A stretch of DNA of 64,000 nucleotides from Chersky-806 sp038252255 (GTDB lineage Bacteria; Actinomycetota; Acidimicrobiia; IMCC26256; JAENVU01): the NCBI GenBank assembly GCA_038252255.1, contig JBBSAM010000021.1:19864-83863 (forward strand), read 5' to 3'. Made by a program: the position numbers and the translations under genes. Numbering within the stretch: position 1 is the first letter of the stretch; each line of letters starts with the position of its first letter. The notes below the pieces were generated by a model. That model was not told the origin of the DNA. It was given only the letters and a program-made list of their open reading frames with translations, and did no database searches. This document shows positions 34,342 through 41,900 of this stretch, piece after piece.

Positions 34342-35667
34342 ATGGACGTAGAACTGCGGCAACGGAATGCCGCCGGCGCGCGACGCAGACGCGACAACCG
34401 GCTGGCAGTCGTCGCGCTCGTCGGTGCGATGGTGCTCGGCGCGTCGGCACTGACCGCCGTGATGCCCGCGGAGCGCGCCGGGGCTGCGTCGCAGGTGCGG
34501 GTGCTGTCCGGGGGCGGATTCCTCTCCGTCATCTCCGCCGACGGATGCAGCCTGAAGCCGGCACGGTTGAGCACCGCCCCGCCCAAGGCACGGCGTGACT
34601 ACAAGTGCACGAAGAAGAGCACGGCGCCGTCCACGGCGACCACCGGAACGATCAAGATGGTGAACGGTGGCGTCGTCTCGATCGTGGCCAGTGGGTGCGC
34701 GCTGAAGGTGAAGCGGCTCACGACGATCCCGACGCGGTACCGCCGGGACGTGCAATGCGTAGGAAAGAGCGGCTCGCCCTCTCCGCCCTCGGGCCAACCT
34801 CCCGCGGCCGTGACCGGTGGCGCCACTTGGCGCGGGATCTGGTCCGACGACTTCTCGGGCACCTCGGTCGACACCACGAAGTGGAACGTGCAGAACAACT
34901 CCAACTTCGGCAGCGGCAACAACGAAGACGAGTGCTACCGGAGCGCGAACGTCACCGAGTCCGGCGGCACGCTGCGAATCGCGGGCCGGCGCCAATCGGT
35001 GACGGGTTGTGGCACGAACCCGAACGGTGGGAGCACGTACTACTTCACGAGCGGAATGGTCACGACGAAGGCCCAGGGCGGACCGCTCCGGATGAAGTTC
35101 CGCCAGGGCTACCTCGAGGCGCAGATGCGCGTGCCGCGCGGCAACATCTACTGGCCCGCGTTCTGGCTGACGAGTGCGGGTGACGGCTCGAGTCCCGGTT
35201 GGCCGGACTACGGCGAGGTCGACATCACCGAGATCTACGGCTCGCACCCGGACATCAGCGAGAGCAACTTCTGGCGGGCCGGCGGGAGCATCGGCGCCCG
35301 CAACACCAATGTGAACAAGCCGCCGTCGAGCGCGACCGGCATCAACGTCAATCCTCCGAACCCGCTCGTTGCCGGCGGAACCAACAACTGGCACCGGTAC
35401 GGGATCAAGTGGAGCGCCAGCCGATTGGACTGGTTCGTCGACGGGGTCCTGGTGGGGAGCTACAACGCCTCGTCGAACGCGGATCTCGCGGCACTCGGGT
35501 ACCAGAAGAGCATCATCTTGAACCTGGCGATGGGCGGGGACGGGCCGCGCTCCTCGGACCACGGCTACACCGGTGGCGAAGCCGGTGGGACCTACAACAA
35601 CGGCAACCTCGCCGCGGACCTGCCGGGCGTGATGGAGATCAACTACGTCCGGCTGTGGCAGCCCTAG
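34342..35667 (+). CDS. Secreted GH16 family beta-glucanase-like protein, paralogue 2
   Basis: A 441-residue protein. An arginine-rich N-terminus and hydrophobic core (LAVVALVGAMVLGASALTAV) form the signal peptide. Two repeats follow, C69-x19-C89 and C119-x19-C139, then a short linker and the GH16 domain with E292-V-D-I-T-E297 (context GEVDITEIYGS). The GH16 part is very similar to paralogue 3, including ANVTESGGTLR, RQGYLEAQMRVPRGNIYWP and a shared NYVRLWQP-type C-terminus. Secretion and an intact active site predict an extracellular glucan hydrolase; the repeats may bind wall or substrate. Confidence 0.92.
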   Translation: MDVELRQRNAAGARRRRDNRLAVVALVGAMVLGASALTAVMPAERAGAASQVRVLSGGGFLSVISADGCSLKPARLSTAPPKARRDYKCTKKSTAPSTATTGTIKMVNGGVVSIVASGCALKVKRLTTIPTRYRRDVQCVGKSGSPSPPSGQPPAAVTGGATWRGIWSDDFSGTSVDTTKWNVQNNSNFGSGNNEDECYRSANVTESGGTLRIAGRRQSVTGCGTNPNGGSTYYFTSGMVTTKAQGGPLRMKFRQGYLEAQMRVPRGNIYWPAFWLTSAGDGSSPGWPDYGEVDITEIYGSHPDISESNFWRAGGSIGARNTNVNKPPSSATGINVNPPNPLVAGGTNNWHRYGIKWSASRLDWFVDGVLVGSYNASSNADLAALGYQKSIILNLAMGGDGPRSSDHGYTGGEAGGTYNNGNLAADLPGVMEINYVRLWQP

Positions 35668-35856
35668 ACGTTCGGGGAGCGGCGGCCAGCCGGCGGTACC
35701 ACCACTGTCCGTGGTATCTGGTAGCCCGAATCCCCTATGCCCAGGAGAAATCGGGCTCCGGCGGTTTCGGTAGGGATGCACCTGAGGGGCGATTCGTCCT
35801 AGTCTGTCGGGCCTGAGCCCACCCGAGAGGGTGGGGAGGCCTGGGGGAATCACTGC
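35668..35856 (+). promoter_or_regulatory. Structured leader upstream of GH16 paralogue 3
   Basis: The 189-nt gap contains three hairpins: TACCAC/GTGGTA (35697-35702, 35711-35716), AGCCCGA/TCGGGCT (35723-35729, 35751-35757) and CCCACCC-GAGA-GGGTGGG (35818-35835, a GNRA-type tetraloop). Such density suggests a structured 5' UTR or attenuator, but it did not match a riboswitch class I could verify by eye. Confidence 0.4.
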
Positions 35857-37185
35857 GTGGGCGCACGACGGAACCGTGACGGCGCGAGTGGTCGGCGTCG
35901 AGCCGCGCTCTGCGTGGCAACCGTCGTGGCGATCCTGGCCTCCGCGATGGTCCTGACCTCGTCCCGCGACGCGTTCGCGGTGAGCACCGTCCGCTACATC
36001 TACAACGGGGGCAACATCTCGGCGATCTCGGGAGACGGCTGCAGCCTGAAGCCCGTTCACCTCACGACCGCGAAGGGCGCGGTGCGGCGCGACTACGCGT
36101 GCTCCAAGAAGAGCACGAAGCCGTCGACGGCGAAGACCGGCACCATCGTGCTGCGCAACGGCGATGTCGCCTCCGTCGTCTCGGGGGACGGCTGCAAGCT
36201 CAAGGTGAAGCGCCTCACGACCATCGCGCCCCGCTACCGGCGCGACGTCCAATGTGTGCTCAAGGGCACGCCACCGCCCCCGGTGCAGCAGCCGCCCCCG
36301 GCGAACCCGCCGACCGAGCAGCCGCCCACCGCGGTGACGGGCGGCGCAATGTGGAGGAACGTCTTCTCGGACGAGTTCAGCGGCACCGCGGTGGACGGGA
36401 CGAAGTGGAACGTGCCGAACAACTCGAACTTCGGGAGCGGCAACGACGAGGACCAGTGCTACCGGAGCGCGAACGTCACCGAGTCCGGCGGCACGCTGAA
36501 GTTCACCGCTCGCCGCCAGTCGGTGACCGGTTGCAGTGGCAACCCGAACGGCGGCAGCACGTACTACTTCACCAGCGGCATGGTCACGACCCGAGCACAG
36601 GACGCGCCACTGCGGAAGAAGTACCGCCAGGGTTACCTCGAGGTTCAGATGCGGGTACCGCGTGGCAACATCTACTGGCCGGCGCTCTGGTTGGCCGACC
36701 CGCTCGACGGCACGAGCCCGGGCTGGCCGGCCTACGGCGAGATCGACGCGTCGGAGATCTACGGTGCCCGGCCGGACGTGACGGAGAGCAACTTCTGGCG
36801 AGCGAACGGCGACATCGGCGCGGGGGACCACAACGTCAACAACCCGCCGTCGAGCGCCAACGGGGTCAGCATCAACCCGCCGAACGCCTACGTGTCGGGC
36901 GGGACCACCAACTGGCACCGGTACGGCCTGAACTGGACCTCGACCAAGCTGCAGTGGTTCGTCGACGGGGTGGTGGTCCGTACCTTCAACGCCTCCACGA
37001 ATGCGGATCTGGCCGCCCTTGGCTACGAGAAGAGCATCATCTTGAACCTGGCGCTCGGCGGCACCGGTCCACAGGACCACGGCTACACCGGGCGTGAGTC
37101 GGGGGGCACCTACAGCAACGGCAACCTCGCGGCCGATCTCCCCGGTGTGATGGAGATCGACTACGTCCGGCTCTACCAGCCGTAG
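35857..37185 (+). CDS. Secreted GH16 family beta-glucanase-like protein, paralogue 3
   Basis: A 442-residue protein starting with GTG. The signal peptide (RRRAALCVATVVAILASAM) ends before DAFAVST. Two repeats follow: C62-x19-C82 and C113-x19-C133, each SGDGC-x-LK and ending RRD-x2-C. A proline-rich linker of about 25 residues precedes the GH16 domain, with active site E295-I-D-A-S-E300 (GEIDASEIYGA). The paralogue is intact and complete. Differences around the active-site cleft from paralogues 1 and 2 (LADPLDGTSPGW versus LTSAGDGSSPGW) could reflect substrate divergence. Confidence 0.92.
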   Translation: MGARRNRDGASGRRRAALCVATVVAILASAMVLTSSRDAFAVSTVRYIYNGGNISAISGDGCSLKPVHLTTAKGAVRRDYACSKKSTKPSTAKTGTIVLRNGDVASVVSGDGCKLKVKRLTTIAPRYRRDVQCVLKGTPPPPVQQPPPANPPTEQPPTAVTGGAMWRNVFSDEFSGTAVDGTKWNVPNNSNFGSGNDEDQCYRSANVTESGGTLKFTARRQSVTGCSGNPNGGSTYYFTSGMVTTRAQDAPLRKKYRQGYLEVQMRVPRGNIYWPALWLADPLDGTSPGWPAYGEIDASEIYGARPDVTESNFWRANGDIGAGDHNVNNPPSSANGVSINPPNAYVSGGTTNWHRYGLNWTSTKLQWFVDGVVVRTFNASTNADLAALGYEKSIILNLALGGTGPQDHGYTGRESGGTYSNGNLAADLPGVMEIDYVRLYQP

Positions 37186-37202
37186 CGCCCGGATCCGAGT
37201 CG

Positions 37203-37973
37203 TCAGGCGGAGCGGCGCTGCTTCGGCCGCCGGGCGCGCCGGGTGGCGGGCACCCGCTGATCGGAGGCGGCGACGACACCGGTCTGCAGGCGCCCGAGCA
37301 CGACCGTCCACGCGGTCTCGATGAACTCCGCGTGCTCGGGTGAGTTGATGAGCTGGTGCACTTCGACGTGGCAACCGGCCTCGGTTCCCGCGAAGCGCAG
37401 GTAGCCGGTCATCTCGCCGCCCGGGATCGGGATGTTGTCGTCTTCGAAGTCCCAGCGCAGCACGATCAGATGCGGCTCGACGACGTGCTCGTAGACACCG
37501 ACGACGCGTGTGCCCCACTCCAGGGAGCAGCTGAACCTCCGGTCCTCGATCTGCACCGGTACTCCCATCCAACGGCTGTAGACCGCGGGATCGGTGAACG
37601 CGCGGAAGGTCGTCGGCTGGTCGGTCTCGACGTCGATCTGGGCGATGACGACACCGTGCGTCTCGGCGTGGGCGAGCGCGCGCTCGGGGATGTCGTCGGC
37701 CGGAATCCACTTTGCCGCGCTGTCCGTGAGCGCGTCGTGCAGGCTGCGCAACGCGTCCTGCCGGGTTCGGTAGCGCCGGAAGTTGCCCTGCCTGGTCATC
37801 GTGACGAGACCGGCTTCGCGCAGCACCGAGAGGTGTTGCGAGACCGTCGGTGCGCGGACGTGGAAGGCCGCGGCGATCTCGCCGGCCGGGAGCTCCCGGT
37901 CCCAGATCCGCGCCAGGATCTCGCGCCGTACCGGTGAGCTCAGCGCGTCGAGGATTCGCTGCACGTCCCGCAT
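37203..37973 (-). CDS. ArsR-family HTH regulator fused to an SRPBCC (AHSA1) domain
   Basis: About 256 residues. The N-terminal winged helix (ILDALSSPVRREILARIWDREL, RAPTVSQHLSVLREAGLVTMTRQGNFRRYRT) is a typical ArsR fold without the metal-binding cysteines. The C-terminal 140 residues form an SRPBCC/AHSA1 barrel (DPAVYSRWMGVPVQI, VVEPHLIVLRWDF), which may bind a hydrophobic ligand and act as sensor. It is divergent from the MDMPI-like gene and likely controls it through the dyad at 38003-38042. The start at 37973 gives the canonical HTH; an upstream ATG at 38018 would lie inside that dyad. Confidence 0.85.
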   Translation of the reverse strand: MRDVQRILDALSSPVRREILARIWDRELPAGEIAAAFHVRAPTVSQHLSVLREAGLVTMTRQGNFRRYRTRQDALRSLHDALTDSAAKWIPADDIPERALAHAETHGVVIAQIDVETDQPTTFRAFTDPAVYSRWMGVPVQIEDRRFSCSLEWGTRVVGVYEHVVEPHLIVLRWDFEDDNIPIPGGEMTGYLRFAGTEAGCHVEVHQLINSPEHAEFIETAWTVVLGRLQTGVVAASDQRVPATRRARRPKQRRSA

Positions 37974-38002
37974 GACCGGCCGATCGTAACCAGTTCTGGC
38001 AT

Positions 38003-38042
38003 CTATTTCGTCCAACACCTAATTTGGCAGGACCCGAAATAG
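38003..38042. promoter_or_regulatory. Nested dyad between the ArsR-type regulator and the MDMPI-like gene
   Basis: Perfect outer arms CTATTTCG (38003-38010) and CGAAATAG (38035-38042) enclose CCAA (38012-38015) and TTGG (38024-38027). The AT-rich arms stand out in this GC-rich DNA. The location in a divergent promoter suggests an operator for the adjacent regulator. Confidence 0.55.
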
Positions 38043-38077
38043 CAGCCGGAGACCGAGACCCGGATCAAGGAGCCGTC

Positions 38078-38698
38078 ATGGCCGATCTGATGCCGATGGT
38101 GCACGCCGAGCGCGCATCGCTCGCCGAGTTCCTGGCCCCGCTGCCGGCCGACCAATGGAGCGCGCCGACGTGGTGCGACAAGTGGGACGTGCAGGAGCTG
38201 GTCGGGCACCTCACCGCGGCCGGCAACATCACGGCTCCGCACTTCTTCGCGGGTCTCGCCCGCGGTGGCTTCAGCTTCGATCGCTTCGTCGACCGCGACC
38301 TTCGTCAGTACGCGTCCGGGTCGCCGGCCGAGGTGAAGGCTCGTTTCGACGCGATCATCGACAGCACCCGCAAGCCACCCGGTCCCGCCTACGTCGGGTT
38401 GGGCGAGATCATGGTTCACGGCGAGGACATCCGCAGGGCACTCGGCAGCCGCGGGGAGCATCCGCCCGAGCATCTCGTCACCCTGGCCGAGCTGTACAAG
38501 AACACCGGCGCGCCGCTGCGGGCGAAGAAGCGGTTGGTCGGGCTGCAGCTCGTGGCGACGGACGTCGACTGGTCCACCGGATCCGGTCCAGAGGTGCATG
38601 GCCCGTGCATGTCGCTCATCCTCGCGATGGTGGGTCGCGAGAAGGCCCTCGCTGACTGCGAAGGTCCCGGAGTCGAGACGCTCCGGTCCCGTAGCTGA
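38078..38698 (+). CDS. MDMPI/DinB-like (TIGR03083-type) protein
   Basis: A 206-residue four-helix-bundle protein. The N-terminus (MPMVHAERASLAEFLAPLP, QWSAPTWCDKWDVQELVGHL) matches actinobacterial maleylpyruvate isomerase N-terminal/DinB-like proteins, and the later GEIMVHGEDIRRALG segment carries the histidine expected in the metal site. The superfamily includes mycothiol-dependent isomerases and transferases. AAGGAG lies 6 nt before the ATG. It is followed by an SRPBCC gene, making a likely two-gene unit under the divergent ArsR-SRPBCC regulator. Confidence 0.82.
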   Translation: MADLMPMVHAERASLAEFLAPLPADQWSAPTWCDKWDVQELVGHLTAAGNITAPHFFAGLARGGFSFDRFVDRDLRQYASGSPAEVKARFDAIIDSTRKPPGPAYVGLGEIMVHGEDIRRALGSRGEHPPEHLVTLAELYKNTGAPLRAKKRLVGLQLVATDVDWSTGSGPEVHGPCMSLILAMVGREKALADCEGPGVETLRSRS

Positions 38699-38731
38699 AC
38701 GCGCGTCGACCGACTGGCGAGGAGTGCGATC

Positions 38732-39172
38732 GTGACCGTCGATGTCAAGACCGAGATCGTGATCAACCGGCCCACCGAGGCGGTAGCGCGATACGCGACC
38801 GATCCGTCCAATGCGCCGGCGTGGTACCGCAACATCGAGTCCGTGGAATGGAAGACCTCGCCACCGGTCGAGCCAGGTTCGCGAGTGGCGTTCGTCGCGA
38901 GGTTTCTCGGCCGGCGGATGGCGTACACCTACGAGTTCGTGGAGCTGGTGCCCGGGCAACGGCTGGTGATGCGTACCGCAGAGGGTCCCTTCCCGATGGA
39001 GACGACCTACAGCTGGGTGCCGACGCCTGACGGCGGGACCCGCATGACGCTGCGGAACCGGGGCGAGCCCACCGGCTTCTCGAAGGTGGTGGCGCCGTTC
39101 ATGGCCGCGGCGGTGCGCCGGGCGAACAAGAAGGATCTCGCTCAGCTGCGCGCGATCCTCGAAGCCGGGTAG
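38732..39172 (+). CDS. SRPBCC family protein
   Basis: A 146-residue START-like barrel (TEIVINRPTEAVARYATDPSNAPAWYRN, VAFVARFLGRRMAYTYEFVELVPGQRL). The pattern of an N-terminal strand, two short helices, six strands and a long C-terminal helix is complete. Such proteins bind hydrophobic ligands; some are polyketide cyclases or coenzyme carriers. Starts with GTG preceded by GAGGAG. It is 33 nt downstream of the MDMPI-like gene and probably co-transcribed. Confidence 0.85.
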   Translation: MTVDVKTEIVINRPTEAVARYATDPSNAPAWYRNIESVEWKTSPPVEPGSRVAFVARFLGRRMAYTYEFVELVPGQRLVMRTAEGPFPMETTYSWVPTPDGGTRMTLRNRGEPTGFSKVVAPFMAAAVRRANKKDLAQLRAILEAG

Positions 39173-39211
39173 TCGGGGTCACCCGGTTCCCGAGCCGTCT
39201 GTGCAGGTCGA

Positions 39212-39925
39212 TCATCCGGCTGGCACGAAATGCAGATCGACTGCGGCTCCGTTCTGCACGGGGAGAGCGAGCACCTGCCCGTCGACCGCGACGTCGACCA
39301 CCCCGGGATTGCCGAGCCGAACGGTCAGCGGGCCCGACTCGGCGAGCTCACGGGAGTCGCCCGCGTGCAGCGTGGTCGTGTCCACCACGGTGCTGTCCGG
39401 ACGCTGGTCGCGCATCCAGCAGGCTCCGTGGGCCGTGAGCGTCAGGCGATACGCGCCCGCGGGGACGGAGATGGTGATGACGCCGGCCTGAGCGCCGAGG
39501 ACAGCTGTGCTCGGCGGCGCGGTCGTCGAGGTCGTCGACGCAGTCGTGGGTGTCGACTTCGAAGGCGGCCGGGCTGCGGCCTTGGGTGCCGGAGTCCCGT
39601 CCGTGCCGCCCCTGGACGAGATCTGCTCGATCGTGAGCCCGACGGCGGCGGCGACGACGAGCGCCGTTGCCGCGACGAGGAGGACAGGCTTCGATGCGAT
39701 CCGCGGAGACGAGCCCACCTGCCGCCCCGGCCGGATCGACTCGAATGTCCGTCCGGCCGACGCGGACGTGGGACTCGCCGCGGGGTCCGTCCGCGAGACC
39801 GCCGTGCGCAAGGCATCCAGGCGCAATCGCTGCGAATCGACCGAGTCGCGCTCGTCGATGCTTCGCCGCCGGGCCGCGAGGATCAACAGCACCGACACCG
39901 CAACGAGGAGCACGATGAACCACAT
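39212..39925 (-). CDS. Membrane protein with RodZ-like C-terminal (DUF4115-type) domain
   Basis: A 237-residue protein with two membrane segments, MWFIVLLVAVSVLLILAA at the very start and VLLVAATALVVAAAVGLTI near residue 90, a Thr/Pro-rich linker (about 115-140) and an extracytoplasmic beta domain. The latter, with RLTLTAHGACWMRD, DSRELAESGPLTVRLGNPG and VDVAVDGQVLALP, resembles the C-terminal domain of RodZ. There is no RodZ helix-turn-helix, so this is not a normal RodZ; a surface-exposed anchored domain is inferred. Confidence 0.7.
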   Translation of the reverse strand: MWFIVLLVAVSVLLILAARRRSIDERDSVDSQRLRLDALRTAVSRTDPAASPTSASAGRTFESIRPGRQVGSSPRIASKPVLLVAATALVVAAAVGLTIEQISSRGGTDGTPAPKAAARPPSKSTPTTASTTSTTAPPSTAVLGAQAGVITISVPAGAYRLTLTAHGACWMRDQRPDSTVVDTTTLHAGDSRELAESGPLTVRLGNPGVVDVAVDGQVLALPVQNGAAVDLHFVPAG

Positions 39926-40099
39926 GGTCGAGTACGGAATAGCACGCCGCGATGCCGTGGGGTAGCCGGGCGGAGGGTGGCTTGCATTGCGATGTCGCGC
40001 GCGGCCTAATGGGCGTCGACCGGAATGTTGCGCACGTTCAAGACTTCGGCAAGCACCGGACGGCCCGTTTCGGCGATCTCACGCAAGGGAGGTTCACCG

Positions 40100-40639
40100 G
40101 TGACCGAGACTGATCCAAGCATCGTTCTGATCGACGACCTTGTCGTCGACGATCGCGAATCCACGACGATCCGGGTGCCCCTGCCCTCTGGGCCGGCGGA
40201 CGTGAGGGCGTTCGCGCGCCTCGCCGAGGTGGTCCACCGGGTGGCCGCGACGGAGATACCGACCGACGAGTTGAGCATCGGCGACGCAGCAATTCTCGTG
40301 CACGCCCGTCCCCCCGAGCCCAGCGGACCGGGGCCCCGACTGCGCCAAGAAGCCCTCGACGCGCTCGCTCAAGCCGAATCGGACCACGAGGCCGCACTCG
40401 CGCAGTCCCACCGGTGCTGGGAGGCCGTTCATGAGCGCGAAGAGCAGGCGACGGGCTTGATCGCCGAGGAGTCGGCGGCCCTGCGTGCGTTCGAGCTCCT
40501 CCGCGACAGCCGCCGGGATGCCGAGCGGTCACTGCGCCGGGCTCGCGCCGATGCCGAAGCCGCCAGCCAGCACTCCCTGATCACCTCCCGACTCGTCGAC
40601 GGCGCCCGTATCCGGGCTGAGCGGGCACTGATGCGTTAG
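40100..40639 (+). CDS. Hypothetical coiled-coil protein, 179 residues
   Basis: Function not recognised. Residues about 1-75 are mixed (SIVLIDDLVVDDRESTTIRV). Residues about 80-175 are strongly helical with Ala/Glu/Arg heptads (RLRQEALDALAQAESDHEAAL, LRDSRRDAERSLRRARADAE), indicating a coiled coil. GGGAGG lies 7 nt before the GTG at 40100, which is preferred over an ATG at 40025. It converges with a small acidic protein. Confidence 0.7.
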   Translation: MTETDPSIVLIDDLVVDDRESTTIRVPLPSGPADVRAFARLAEVVHRVAATEIPTDELSIGDAAILVHARPPEPSGPGPRLRQEALDALAQAESDHEAALAQSHRCWEAVHEREEQATGLIAEESAALRAFELLRDSRRDAERSLRRARADAEAASQHSLITSRLVDGARIRAERALMR

Positions 40640-40668
40640 CTCGTCGCGCTGAAGTCGGCGGTGCGGAG

Positions 40669-40872
40669 TCAATCGAGGGGATGCTCGTTGACGACGCGGT
40701 CGATCTCCATCTCCTCGTCGGCGTGTGACGTGTCGGGCTCCTCGAGGATCGGTCCAGTGTCGGGAACGCCCTCGTACCCGAGCTGCTCGACTTCGTGGCC
40801 GCCCTCTCCTATCGCGGCTGAGATGTCGATCTTGGGGCGGTCGTCGCTGCGCTCGACCGGGTCTGGTGGCAT
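40669..40872 (-). CDS. Small acidic protein, 67 residues
   Basis: Function not recognised. The product (MPPDPVERSDDRPKIDISAA... NEHPLD) has a large excess of Asp and Glu and no hydrophobic segment, so it is likely soluble and possibly disordered. A near-perfect Shine-Dalgarno, AGGAGG, 5-6 nt before the ATG is the main reason to believe it is translated. It converges on the coiled-coil gene. Confidence 0.6.
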   Translation of the reverse strand: MPPDPVERSDDRPKIDISAAIGEGGHEVEQLGYEGVPDTGPILEEPDTSHADEEMEIDRVVNEHPLD

Positions 40873-41040
40873 TTGGTCTCCTCCTGGCCGGATCCATGCT
40901 ACGGGCGCGCGACCAGCGGGCGCGGGTCGCCCGCACTCGAGCGAGCACTACACCCGAGCTGCCGTTGTCCGGTCCGATCCGCGCAAGCCGTTGTCGACGG
41001 GCCGCGGGTGGCTGCACCGTTCGCCTGTCAGAGTGGCCGT

Positions 41041-41829
41041 GTGGCTGAGCAGCAGCTCGATGGCGGGACCGCGAACGCAGGCCGGGTCGTGCGCGTCGGT
41101 TCGCATGTGCTTTGCCCCTCGAGCCCGCACTCGGGTTCGATCCACGCCTTCCTGCGGGCGGTGAGGAACACCGGCTTCGAGGGCGCATCGTCACCAGTCG
41201 GCATCGACGGGGACGGACGCGAGCGTCTCGTGTTCATCGACGGCGAGGTCCCCCTGGTGCCCTATCCGGACTGGAGCCAGACCGACACCGCGCTGGCGTC
41301 CATCGCCAGGCTGCTGCGCGGGCTGCACGACGCCGCCCGCGGGTTCGACCCTCAGGCTCTCAGCTGGGACGACGCTCTGGCTGACCCTGCGGGTGGGACG
41401 CTCGTGTGCCACAACGACGTGGAGCCTTCGAACGTCGTCTTCCGTGACGGCATCGCCGTTGCGCTGCTCGACTTCGAGTTCGCTGCCCCTGGCCGCCCCG
41501 TCTACGACCTCGCCCAGCTCGCCCGCCTCTGCGTACCGATCGACGACGAGCTCGACCAGGCCCGGCTCGGCTGGCGGCCCGCCGCCCGGCCGGCCCGGCT
41601 ACGGCTCGTCGCCGACGCCTACGGACTGGACCGGGACGGCCGGGCGGAGCTGCTCACCGCCATGAACGATGCCATCGCCCGCATCGAAGCAGCCGTGCGG
41701 CGCCGCGTCGACGCCGGTGCCCCGAACATCACCGCGATGTGGAACCGGACCGGTGGCAGCGAACGCTACGACCGCCGGCGCCGCTGGTGGACCGACCACC
41801 ACGACCAGTTCGCCGCCGCCCTCGACTGA
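41041..41829 (+). CDS. Aminoglycoside phosphotransferase-family kinase
   Basis: A 262-residue protein of the APH/choline kinase fold. The catalytic loop is VCHNDVEPSNVVF (H-N-D-x4-N) and the metal site is ALLDFEFAAPG (D-F-E). The N-lobe is short, with HSGSIHAFLRAVRNTGFEG and VFIDGEVPLVP. Both catalytic blocks are intact. Members phosphorylate small hydroxylated compounds; there is no evidence that this one confers drug resistance. The GTG at 41041 is the best start for the domain; earlier codons lie in an Arg-rich frame extension. Confidence 0.85.
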   Translation: MAEQQLDGGTANAGRVVRVGSHVLCPSSPHSGSIHAFLRAVRNTGFEGASSPVGIDGDGRERLVFIDGEVPLVPYPDWSQTDTALASIARLLRGLHDAARGFDPQALSWDDALADPAGGTLVCHNDVEPSNVVFRDGIAVALLDFEFAAPGRPVYDLAQLARLCVPIDDELDQARLGWRPAARPARLRLVADAYGLDRDGRAELLTAMNDAIARIEAAVRRRVDAGAPNITAMWNRTGGSERYDRRRRWWTDHHDQFAAALD

Positions 41830-41886
41830 CGCGCGGGCGCCGAGCGGCCGGTGTTCATCGTCGGCGGCGACGCGCCTGCATGGGGG

Positions 41887-41892
41887 TAGCGT
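41887..41892 (+). promoter_or_regulatory. Putative leaderless -10 element of the LLM gene at 41901
   Basis: TAGCGT, 8 nt before the ATG; no Shine-Dalgarno sequence is present. Confidence 0.4.
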
Positions 41893-41900
41893 CATCGCCC

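Noticed and set aside
35668..35856. Possible c-di-AMP (ydaO) or c-di-GMP riboswitch before GH16 paralogue 3
   Set aside because: Hairpins and GTAGGG-like fragments are present, but the conserved core sequences of these classes could not be placed; kept only as an unassigned structured leader.
34144..37710. Very long (over 1100 codons) antisense frame across the GH16 genes
   Set aside because: It is an artefact of GC-rich codon use opposite three clear GH16 genes and shows no domain or plausible protein composition.
41100..41150. tRNA T-arm-like GGGTTCGATCC
   Set aside because: No anticodon or acceptor stem can be formed around it and it lies in the phosphotransferase coding region.
41041..41829. 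Aminoglycoside resistance gene
   Set aside because: Only the general kinase motifs are seen; the family is dominated by metabolic kinases and there is no resistance context.
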